From NCBI RefSeq assembly GCF_003966955.1, contig NZ_AP019367.1, positions 1,302,001-1,366,000 on the forward strand: a stretch of 64,000 nt of DNA, written 5' to 3'. The notes under the pieces are model-generated. The model was given only the letters and a program-made list of their open reading frames with translations, was not told the DNA's origin and did not search any database. Made by a program: the position numbers and the translations under genes. Every line of letters begins with the position of its first letter. The stretch's first letter is position 1. Of the stretch, positions 42,546 through 51,168 are shown piece after piece. Source of the DNA: Parolsenella catena. Lineage in GTDB: Bacteria > Actinomycetota > Coriobacteriia > Coriobacteriales > Atopobiaceae.

Positions 42546-43520
42546 CTACCGCACGTTTCTGCAAGCTATAAGCGCTATGACCTTCGAGGCATTCGCCTCG
42601 GCCATGTAGGCATCCGCCAGCTTGTCCTTTCCATAGGCAAACGGCTGTCCTACCGTCAGCCCCTCCAGGTAGTCAGTAAAGTAGCGCTCCCAGCTGAAGT
42701 ACTTCGAGCTTTCGATGTGGCTCGAGGGATCGGCCAGCATGGCCTCGGCATCTCTCGACCCAACGATCGCCGCCTTGAGAAGAAGCCACTCGAACGACTC
42801 CGGCAGGCAGACGGTGATGTTCGCAGGGTGCTCCCTCTGCAGCTTGAGCACGCGGTCGGCATAGGGGCCAAACGCCGCGCCGTCCGCAATGACAAACACA
42901 TGCTCGTCCGCGTGCTCGAGAAGCCAAGCCATGATGCCCGAGTTCGACTTGGCAGACTCGCACCTCAAGTCAGAGCCCTCAAACCTATTCGAGTAGAACC
43001 GCAGGCCAGAGCGGGAGTCCTCCGTCACAAGCACGTCAAAGTCGTGTCTCGGCAAGGCGCGAGAAAGGCTATAGCGATGGCCCTCGCCCTCCTTGTAGAG
43101 CGGAACGAACGAATGGTACTTCCCACTGGTCTTTATGCGATATATCTCGTTGACGCTATAGGGAAGGTTGCACAGCTCGTTGCGGGAGAAGATGACAAAG
43201 TAGTTGCCCGACTTCTTTGCCTCTCGCGCGAAGTCATCCGAGCCGAGGGCCTCGAGACCCTCGTCAACGAACACGATGGAATCATGCAGCCCAGAGAGCT
43301 GATTTTTCCAGTCGATGTCCGTGAGGGCAACGCACTCCCTCTCGCATTGAATGCTTACGCCTGAGCGCTCGCCCAGGCGAGTGTGGTCCGCGATCATCTC
43401 AAAGAGCGTGGTCTTGCCCGTTCCGCTGTCACCGCGCACCACCGTGAGGTTGCGCCGGACAACAAACCGGAACGACGCACCCCGCCTACGAGTGACCTTT
43501 ACGTGATATGAACCCAGCAT
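42546..43520 (-). CDS. P-loop NTPase of unknown function, paired with a DUF4869-like gene
   Basis: 324 aa from ATG at 43520. Walker A GDSGTGKTT (about residues 30-38) after a short beta-rich lead (YHVKVTRRRGASFRFVVRRN), Walker B SIVFVDEGLEAL, and a YFVIFSRNELCNLPYSVNEI segment that resembles a sensor strand. There is no ABC signature. The second half has VLVTEDSRSGLRFYSNRF and HVFVIADGAAFGPYADRVL, which place an acidic residue and a D-x-x-x pattern where TOPRIM domains have theirs; this is a weak resemblance. It follows the partner gene by nine bases. Function unknown; a defence or stress role is only a guess. Confidence 0.7.
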   Translation of the reverse strand: MLGSYHVKVTRRRGASFRFVVRRNLTVVRGDSGTGKTTLFEMIADHTRLGERSGVSIQCERECVALTDIDWKNQLSGLHDSIVFVDEGLEALGSDDFAREAKKSGNYFVIFSRNELCNLPYSVNEIYRIKTSGKYHSFVPLYKEGEGHRYSLSRALPRHDFDVLVTEDSRSGLRFYSNRFEGSDLRCESAKSNSGIMAWLLEHADEHVFVIADGAAFGPYADRVLKLQREHPANITVCLPESFEWLLLKAAIVGSRDAEAMLADPSSHIESSKYFSWERYFTDYLEGLTVGQPFAYGKDKLADAYMAEANASKVIALIACRNVR

Positions 43521-43529
43521 CTTGTGCCC

Positions 43530-43964
43530 CTAGAGGTAGTTCGAGGCCTCGCGCAGGAGGTCGGTCATGTTCCGAACGATGGCGCCACTGTTGGAGACAC
43601 GAATCTTGAACTCGTCCCCAAAGTCCATGACATGATGAAGGTTGATGACGACCTTCCGGTCTCGGGCAATCCTCAAAAGCCACTTTGCGCAGTTGTCACC
43701 GCAGGTAGATGCATTGAAGACATGCGTCCTATCGAACTTGACGAGCATGAGGGTCTTCACGCCGCCAGACAACATCAGCGGTGAGATGCTGCCCAAAACC
43801 GGGCTCTCGATGAGGCTCGCCGAAACCACATCCGACTTGTCCACGTCCTTGATCATCTCAACGGACATCGGGTCCGTGATCCAAGAGTCACGGTAGGTGT
43901 TCTTGAAGTAGACCGCAGTATTGTAGATGGCCTCTGGCATGGGACCAAAATAGGCATTAAGCAT
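43530..43964 (-). CDS. DUF4869-like small protein
   Basis: 144 aa from ATG at 43964 with TAGGAGCGTCC. The start MLNAYFGPMPEAIYNTAVYF, then YRDSWITDPMSVEMIKDVDK and SPVLGSISPLMLSGGVKTLM look like the DUF4869 family of Firmicutes and Actinobacteria as I remember it. A CGDNCAKWLLRIARDRKVVI stretch follows, with two Cys that may bind metal or form a switch. No signal peptide or membrane segment. It is the first gene of a two-gene unit with the P-loop protein. The function of the family is not established. Confidence 0.65.
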   Translation of the reverse strand: MLNAYFGPMPEAIYNTAVYFKNTYRDSWITDPMSVEMIKDVDKSDVVSASLIESPVLGSISPLMLSGGVKTLMLVKFDRTHVFNASTCGDNCAKWLLRIARDRKVVINLHHVMDFGDEFKIRVSNSGAIVRNMTDLLREASNYL

Positions 43965-44052
43965 GGACGCTCCTAGGAAAGCTATCTTGGTAGCCATTTT
44001 AGAGAAGTGCCGGAGGCGAGGCGAGGGCCTGCGCGTCATCGTGCGAGAACCC

Positions 44053-45072
<1,020 letters not shown>

Positions 45073-45290
45073 CTACGTAAAGAACTGGGCAAGAGAGGTC
45101 ACAGCGTTAGGCGGAGTAACCCCATCCTTGTTGAAGCAGTGTATACATGAAGTTCAGTCTATTGAAGTTTGTATAACTTAATATCGCCTTGTATATAGCC
45201 GTATACGCTTATCGCGAGAATATCTCGCAGAATGCGAGACCTGCTTCTCCGCAGATTCCGGCAAGGCGTCATACCTACGACGCAACTCGC

Positions 45291-46064
45291 TAACAAGAGG
45301 AGATACGCCTCAAAGCCCACCGACATCCCTTCTGCACCAGCTTCAGCACCAATGCATCGAAAACGGACGCGAGAAGCAGCGACCGGACATAAGAGACAAA
45401 GACGAGCAGAGCCCAAACGCCAAGGCGCCCAAGTCAAGGCATGGCAGAGACAATGCCCAGAGCCGACCCATCGTACAGAACGGCAGCAACGGCCTTGATT
45501 GACGTGTACTGGAGCAGATAGATGGTATACGACCTCTCTCCCGTCCATCGCATGCGGCCCTTCCAAGCGCCGTCGTAGAGCCAATCTCGATGCGATCAAA
45601 GATGATGAACAGCGCGATAACGACCCAGAACCAGTAGTCGCTCGGATCCGCAGCCGAGACTCCAACATAGAGAGCGGTCACATCGAGGGCCCAGAACAGA
45701 AAACCGATGGCGACAAGCTGCTTCTTATTCTTCTTCGAGAGCAGCGGCATCATCCTTCCAAGAAATAGCCTGCGCAGAAGAAGACGAAATATCCAACAGG
45801 TACCAGATGCGTTGGAATGAGATATGTAATGGTCTCAATCATAGAAGCAGCGCCCGGCTTGCCAATCGCAACGAATAGCCACTGGCCAAAATAGGACAGG
45901 CAACTCCAGAGAGAGGCTACGAGCACAAGCTTGCACAGCCTCAACGCCCATTTGTCAGAGAGCGCTTCAAAGAATTGGCAGAGAAACGGAGCCAACACAA
46001 TCATGTGTTTATCCTTAAAAGCAGGATCTAAAGAACCATTGTTAGCAACGATTAACGGAGCACC
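45291..46064 (-). pseudogene. Acyltransferase-3 (OafA-type) gene, truncated and frameshifted
   Basis: Pieces of an integral membrane O-acyltransferase occur in successive frames: FGQWLFVAIGKPGAASMIET and LVPVGYFVFFCAGYFLEG (to 45750), then QLVAIGFLFWALDVTALYVG and YWFWVVIALFIIFD (to about 45580), RMRWTGERSYTIYLLQYTSI (to 45434) and finally VWALLVFVSYVRSLLLAS (stop 45291). The N-terminal third with the catalytic His and Asp-Arg motifs is missing. At least three frameshifts are needed, so it is dead. A related intact acyltransferase lies at 59846. Confidence 0.75.
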
Positions 46065-46541
46065 ATGTCTCACATCAACTCAGTTCGCATTGACACCACG
46101 CCAAGCCTTCTCCCAACCAGCGAAGCCTCGGGGACGCCCGGCCTTCGACGCGTTCTCACCTATGGCACATTTGACCTGCTGCACTACGGTCACATCAGGC
46201 TTCTTCAGCAGGCCTCGAAGCTGGGAGATTATCTCATCGTCGCCCTGTCGACCGACGAGTTCAATGCCCTCAAGGGCAAAATGAGCTTCTACCCCTACGA
46301 GGTCAGGAAAGAAATGCTCGAGGCCATTAGGTACGTAGACCTCGTAATCCCCGAGAGCTGCTGGGAGCAGAAGAAGCGCGACATCGAGCAGTATCACGTC
46401 GATGTTGTCTGCATGGGTGGCGATTGGAAGGGAGACCCGCACTTCGAGTCACTCAAGGACATGTGCGAGGTTGTCTATCTAAACAGGACCCCTGGTATCT
46501 CCACAACCGAGGTTAAAAGCAGACTCGAGAACAAGCACTGA
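46065..46541 (+). CDS. tagD: Glycerol-3-phosphate cytidylyltransferase
   Basis: 158 aa from ATG at 46065 after ACGGAGCACC. Forms CDP-glycerol for teichoic-acid-like polymers. Nucleotidyltransferase motifs: RVLTYGTFDLLHYGHIRLLQ (HxGH), VALSTDEFNALKGK, YVDLVIPESCWEQK, VDVVCMGGDWKGD and the RTPGISTTEVKSRL end (equivalent of ISTT). About 25 extra residues precede the domain compared with Bacillus TagD. It is one of the few plus-strand genes in the locus, divergent from the dead acyltransferase and convergent with a licD gene. No CDP-glycerol glycerophosphotransferase is seen in the window. Confidence 0.93.
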   Translation: MSHINSVRIDTTPSLLPTSEASGTPGLRRVLTYGTFDLLHYGHIRLLQQASKLGDYLIVALSTDEFNALKGKMSFYPYEVRKEMLEAIRYVDLVIPESCWEQKKRDIEQYHVDVVCMGGDWKGDPHFESLKDMCEVVYLNRTPGISTTEVKSRLENKH

Positions 46542-46552
46542 TGGGAAAATGC

Positions 46553-46592
46553 CCTGCGGACGGCTTGGACACTGAGCCAAACCATCCGCAGG
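46553..46592. terminator. Bidirectional hairpin between tagD and licD
   Basis: CCTGCGGA / TCCGCAGG arms with an inner partly paired GGCTTGG/CCAAACC region, in the 60-base convergent gap. No T-run. Confidence 0.55.
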
Positions 46593-46601
46593 ACGCATCA
46601 T

Positions 46602-47729
46602 CTACTCTCCAAGCAACTCTCTCATTGCCTCGTTGGTGTCTCCTGATTCCAACTCGTCATGGTCAACGTGTTCGAAGTGAGTATGTATGTCCTTCGGCAA
46701 TTCGAGGATGTCCCCATACCTGCTCTGCAGAAAGACGTCAGGATTACCTGGGGCCTCAAGCTTTACTCCCTCGAACTCCATCTCCTGAGTTGGGAACAGG
46801 TCGCTAAGAGAGTAAGACCACTGGTGCTGCTTGTCATCGTCAAGGTTGTCAATCGCCCAAACGATTGCCTTTGCCTCTCCCCCATCGCAGATAATGCCCT
46901 CATCACGAGAAACGCCAAGGTAGCGGTCGTAATAGCCCTGGATCAAAGCGGACTTCTCACCGGAGTAATAGGGGCATTCGCCCCAAAAAGCCAGGCGCTC
47001 GTCCTTCTCCATCTCGTCGACCATCTGACGGCGTAGCTCTCTCTGCCGCTCCGCCTTGGCTGCATCGACCGCAGGTGCCCAGTCGTAGATAAACAAGTCA
47101 AGGAAACAGGGAATTGAGCCATCGGCGTATAGAAAACGCACCTGGCGGCAATGGACGTACTTGTCGTAAACAACCGTAATCCTATAGCGCGACTCTTCTT
47201 CAACCACATTCATGAGACGGTCAAGATCGTCCCTCATGATTCCGAGGTCAGTATCATCATCCCAGGGAATAAACCCACCATGCCGAATAGCACCAATGAG
47301 CGTACCGAAATTAATCCAATACGGAATCTCATTCGCCTTGCACAGCGCATCAAACTCACCGAGCAGCTTGGCACATCCAAGCTGGAGCAGCCTCATGCCG
47401 CCTGTGGCCTTGGGAAGAGAGCGAAAGAAGCGCTTCTTGGCATCCTCCAACGTCTCGCCCCCCCTGCGGTAGTTTTCCCACGCGAACATCTTCATGTGCG
47501 CATCATGCGCGTCAAGGCTTGAATCAAGCAGACCATACTTGTAGTTGAGGTTCATGTTGATGCCGTTATCGGCCTGCTCCACGCGACGATAGAGTTCGCC
47601 AAGCTGACGCTTGATCTCGGCGATTTCTACATGCATCTCGTCATGCATGTCCGCGACATCGCGATGCATGGCATGGAGCGAACGCGATGAGCCCGGCAGA
47701 AACTGCTTGATATTGCCAGCTACGGACAT
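46602..47729 (-). CDS. LicD family protein (phosphocholine transferase-like), copy 1
   Basis: 375 aa from ATG at 47729 with TTGGAGGCTGT. N-terminal 110 residues are polar and helical (VADMHDEMHVEIAEIKRQLG), likely a coiled coil. The LicD nucleotidyltransferase core follows: YWINFGTLIGAIRHGGFIPW then DDDTDLGIMRDDLDRL, with further blocks DLFIYDWAP and DLFPTQEMEFEG. LicD proteins transfer phosphocholine (or another phosphoryl group) from CDP-choline to a surface sugar. A second, shorter LicD is at 60958 and a choline-binding esterase-like gene at 61866, so choline is the natural substrate guess. No licABC (choline uptake and activation) is in the window. Confidence 0.85.
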   Translation of the reverse strand: MSVAGNIKQFLPGSSRSLHAMHRDVADMHDEMHVEIAEIKRQLGELYRRVEQADNGINMNLNYKYGLLDSSLDAHDAHMKMFAWENYRRGGETLEDAKKRFFRSLPKATGGMRLLQLGCAKLLGEFDALCKANEIPYWINFGTLIGAIRHGGFIPWDDDTDLGIMRDDLDRLMNVVEEESRYRITVVYDKYVHCRQVRFLYADGSIPCFLDLFIYDWAPAVDAAKAERQRELRRQMVDEMEKDERLAFWGECPYYSGEKSALIQGYYDRYLGVSRDEGIICDGGEAKAIVWAIDNLDDDKQHQWSYSLSDLFPTQEMEFEGVKLEAPGNPDVFLQSRYGDILELPKDIHTHFEHVDHDELESGDTNEAMRELLGE

Positions 47730-47817
47730 ACAGCCTCCAAGAGTTGTAATCGATTCAATAATCAATAAGGTATCAGTAACCACGGTTGCCCTGCGACTTG
47801 ATTCGCTGAGAAGCAAC

Positions 47818-47848
47818 ACGGCCGCCGTGGGGAAACCACAGCGGCCGT
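47818..47848. terminator. Strong hairpin after glf
   Basis: ACGGCCGC-C-GTGG / CCAC-A-GCGGCCGT around GGAAA, between the glf stop and the licD upstream region. It lacks a T-run on the minus strand, so it is an mRNA-end hairpin or a weak terminator. Confidence 0.5.
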
Positions 47849-47869
47849 ATTTAAGCGATTTCGGACGGG

Positions 47870-48994
47870 CTACGCCTCCGTCGGCTCCACGCCGAGCTCC
47901 CTGCGCACGAGCTCGAACGCGGCGGCGATGGCCTTGTCCATGTCGTAGTACTTGTAGCCGCCTAGGCGCCCGGCAAAGACCACGCTGCCCTCCTGAGCCG
48001 CGAGCTGCTCGTACTGCCTGTAGAGGGCCTCGTTCCTGGCGTCGTTGATGGGATAGTAGGGCTCGTCGCCAGGCTTCCAGTCAGCCGGGTACTCGCGGGT
48101 GATCACGGTCTTGGGCTGGTCGCCGAACTCGAAGTGCTTGTGCTCGATGACGCGCGTGTAGGGCACCTCTCGGGCGGTGTAGTTGACCACGGCCACGCCC
48201 TGGTGATCGGACTCGTCGAGGACCTCGCTCTCGAAGCGAAGGCTGCGGTACTCGAGCGTGCCCAGCCTGAAGTCGTAGAACGCGTCGATGGGGCCACAAT
48301 AGATGGTCCTGGCGGCGATGTCGGGCTGCTCGGCCACGAGTTCCTTGTACTCGACGCCGCAGCGCGCCTCGACGCCCTCGAGCATGTTGGCGACCATCTT
48401 GGTGTAGCCGCCCATGGGGACGCCCTGGTAGCGGTCGTTGAAGTAGTTGTTGTCATAGGTGAAGCGGCACGGCAGGCGCTTGATGATGCTCGCGGGAAGG
48501 TCCTTGCAGTCACGGCCCCACTGCTTCTCCGTGTAGCCCTTGACGAGCGTCTCGAAGATGTCGCGGCCCACAAGGGAGAGCGCCTGCTCCTCGAGGTTGG
48601 CGGGCTCACCGATGCGCTCGGCTGCCACTTGCTCCGCGATCTTGGCACGGGCGTCTGCCGGCGTGACGACGCCGGGCCACATCTTGGCGAACGTGTTCAT
48701 GTTGAACGGCATGTTGTACATGTTGCCGTGGAAGTTGGCCACGGGCGAGTTCACGTAGTTGTTGAACTCGGCGAACCGGTTAACGTACTCCCAAACGTCC
48801 TTCATCGAGGTGTGGAAGATGTGGGCGCCGTACCTGTGGACGTTGATACCCTCAACTTCCTCGGTGTAGACGTTGCCGGCGATGTGGTCGCGGCGGTCGA
48901 TGACGAGGACGGACTTGCCGGCCTTGCGTGCGGCGTTTGCGAACACGGCGCCGGACAGGCCGGCTCCGACGACGAGGTAGTCGTACTGGGACAT
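47870..48994 (-). CDS. glf: UDP-galactopyranose mutase
   Basis: 374 aa from ATG at 48994 with TTAGGAGCCC. FAD enzyme converting UDP-galactopyranose to UDP-galactofuranose. FAD loop YDYLVVGAGLSGAVFANAAR, then VIDRRDHIAGNVYTEE, GAHIFHTSMKDVWEYVNRF, YTEKQWGRDCKDLPASIIKR, CGPIDAFYDFRLGTLEYRSL and the C-terminal VFAGRLGGYKYYDMDKAIA, all typical of prokaryotic Glf. Directly downstream of the galactofuranosyltransferase gene (34-base gap), so UDP-Galf is made and used in one operon. Confidence 0.96.
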   Translation of the reverse strand: MSQYDYLVVGAGLSGAVFANAARKAGKSVLVIDRRDHIAGNVYTEEVEGINVHRYGAHIFHTSMKDVWEYVNRFAEFNNYVNSPVANFHGNMYNMPFNMNTFAKMWPGVVTPADARAKIAEQVAAERIGEPANLEEQALSLVGRDIFETLVKGYTEKQWGRDCKDLPASIIKRLPCRFTYDNNYFNDRYQGVPMGGYTKMVANMLEGVEARCGVEYKELVAEQPDIAARTIYCGPIDAFYDFRLGTLEYRSLRFESEVLDESDHQGVAVVNYTAREVPYTRVIEHKHFEFGDQPKTVITREYPADWKPGDEPYYPINDARNEALYRQYEQLAAQEGSVVFAGRLGGYKYYDMDKAIAAAFELVRRELGVEPTEA

Positions 48995-49028
48995 GCGTGG
49001 GCTCCTAAAATAACTTGCGGGCATTTAT

Positions 49029-50912
49029 TTACTGCGAGTCAGCTTCTGCCAGATACTTCTTCCAGAAGCCAACAGATGTCAGCTCATCTCTACAGGCAGC
49101 GTATTTGGCATATAGGTGCGTTTTGTTAGCCTTAAATTCCTTAGCAGCCTTCTTATAACGACTCCATACCTGCTTGAAGCGCTCCTTGTCATAGTGGCGA
49201 ATAGCGCCCTTTTTATTTGCCATATCGACTACGATGAGCGTGTCGACATCGCGAATTTCAGCCGAGGGATACACCCATCCAGCGGCGTCAATCACAGCAA
49301 CCTTGCCCTTGCGAGACTTGCTTTCGTCAACAAAACGCTGCCCGTTAAAAGTGATGAGGTCCTTAGCGGCCTCTACCTTGCCGCGAGGTCCACCGCAGTT
49401 GAGATTCCACTCTGACAAGTTTTCGAGATCAACCCCAAGTTCTCTCGCCTGATGAAGGAGATCTTCAAGTGGAACAAGCTTCTCCTTTTCCTTGTTAGCC
49501 TCAATAAAACGCCTCTCAGCAACAGGATGCTTAATGAACTCAGGGCCCCTCAGGAAGTCTTCAAGTCCCTTAACAGCAAGAGCCGCATCGTCATAGTTGA
49601 ACTTCTTAAGATCAAGCTGGACCTCGTGGTGAATTTCCTTAAGGAAATCGGACAGCGGAGCCATTCCAGTAGTTGCCTGGCAAATTAGTGTGTTGCGACT
49701 AACCTGATAGCGTTCAACTGCAGCGCTGTACTTATATCTGAACTCGTTGTGCCATACGCATATGCCGTTCATCGTCATGAACCTAGGATTGCAGCGGAGC
49801 GAGTACTCGGCATCATCAGAGCGGACGAACAGCGGAAGGGGCAGACCGCATTTCTCAATCGTTGATACGGGAACAGCGCAATACCACCAGCCGGCATACT
49901 GCTGCTTGGTATCGACCCATGAATCCGTCGGCGCCGTATAGGCCTCCGTCTCCACCACATCATGGAGGTTAGTCATATAGCCACTTGGCTTAAGAGGAGA
50001 GAAATTGCCCGTGGACGTGAAGAATCCAAGGTCTTCCGTCCGAAGATTCGGCTCCTCAAGGCTCATCATGGCACCAGACAAGAAGGCGTCCTGATAGTCA
50101 TCCTTGAGGAGACTGAGCAGATTGAAGGTACGGATAAAGCTCTCGGGCAGAACCGAGACGTCATCGTCCATCAGCAATACGTGGGTTGCTTTTGGCGACT
50201 GCTCCATCGCCAGAATCATTCCATATGCAAACCCACCAGAGCCGCCGACGTTAGGATTCTGGTGAATCACGATCCTATTCGAATCGCCATCTTCAGCTGG
50301 CAACGTTCTGCCGTTGTCAACAACATGGAGGGTTAAATGATTCGCGATAGGCTCGTCCGAAGACAAAACCCCATCACGAATCAGACGAATATTCTTTCTG
50401 ATATAGTCTTCTTTTTTAAACGTCGTACTCGCAATCGCCAACTCGACATTTCGGATTGCTGACCGGTCAACATCGGTAAAGTAATACGCGTTACGTAAGC
50501 ATACTTCGCCCGACGTCTTAATCGAAAAAGCATGGAGAACTTCGAACTCAATTGGATTCAACTGGATATCAAGAGAGACCCATTCGTCTGACGCCCGGGC
50601 TTCGCGCTCACCGTCAATTACAATTTGCGAGTCCAGATCGTAGGAATTCGCAAAACGCTGGCAGAGCTTAAACGATGACCCCTTGTATTCAAGATGCAGG
50701 TAGAACGTTTTTGCGACGGTATACTCAATCCACTTAGTAATTGAAAGAGCGTTGAAGTAAGTAGTGAAATCAAATTCTCCACAGCACAGCGCAAGTGAGT
50801 TATCTACGAACTGAAAGCTCGACGTTCCAGAAACTGTCTTATATAGCATGGAAGGATAGTTCTCGAAAACGGAATCCCCCCCAAGCAGACAGTTTGCAAG
50901 TTTGAATCTCAT
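49029..50912 (-). CDS. Galactofuranosyltransferase (GlfT2-like GT2)
   Basis: 627 aa from ATG at 50912 behind a perfect GGAGGACAA. The N-terminal 190 residues are a beta-rich domain as in mycobacterial GlfT2. The GT-A core follows: FKKEDYIRKNIRLIRDG, IVIHQNPNVGGSGGFAYGMI, the metal motif VLLMDDDVSVLPESF, GWWYCAVPVSTIEKC and SDDAEYSLRC, ICVWHNEF. The C-terminus is helical and charged. It polymerises or adds Galf on a wall glycan using the product of the downstream glf. Codon use is AT-richer than the flanking chromosome, suggesting transfer. Confidence 0.88.
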   Translation of the reverse strand: MRFKLANCLLGGDSVFENYPSMLYKTVSGTSSFQFVDNSLALCCGEFDFTTYFNALSITKWIEYTVAKTFYLHLEYKGSSFKLCQRFANSYDLDSQIVIDGEREARASDEWVSLDIQLNPIEFEVLHAFSIKTSGEVCLRNAYYFTDVDRSAIRNVELAIASTTFKKEDYIRKNIRLIRDGVLSSDEPIANHLTLHVVDNGRTLPAEDGDSNRIVIHQNPNVGGSGGFAYGMILAMEQSPKATHVLLMDDDVSVLPESFIRTFNLLSLLKDDYQDAFLSGAMMSLEEPNLRTEDLGFFTSTGNFSPLKPSGYMTNLHDVVETEAYTAPTDSWVDTKQQYAGWWYCAVPVSTIEKCGLPLPLFVRSDDAEYSLRCNPRFMTMNGICVWHNEFRYKYSAAVERYQVSRNTLICQATTGMAPLSDFLKEIHHEVQLDLKKFNYDDAALAVKGLEDFLRGPEFIKHPVAERRFIEANKEKEKLVPLEDLLHQARELGVDLENLSEWNLNCGGPRGKVEAAKDLITFNGQRFVDESKSRKGKVAVIDAAGWVYPSAEIRDVDTLIVVDMANKKGAIRHYDKERFKQVWSRYKKAAKEFKANKTHLYAKYAACRDELTSVGFWKKYLAEADSQ

Positions 50913-51168
50913 TTGTCCTCCAAAGCGCATCCTCATTGAAATGCGAGTCAGATGCCAATTAAGCCAGTGGTCATTAATACCAGCACCACTTAATGCAACC
51001 TCGCATTTATAACAAACCATTTTATAGGGTGAGGCCGCGCAAAATCCGGGAGAAAAAAGACTCATCGCCAAGCCTTGCAGCTCAGCTGCGTCTTACTGAG
51101 ACTCAATCGTTTATTAGTAGTAGAGCATCTACCACCTTATTGGACTATGAGTCCTAATCGCATAGCCT

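Noticed and set aside
42546-43520. ABC transporter ATPase
   Set aside because: Walker A and B are present, but there is no LSGGQ signature, Q-loop or H-loop, and no permease partner.
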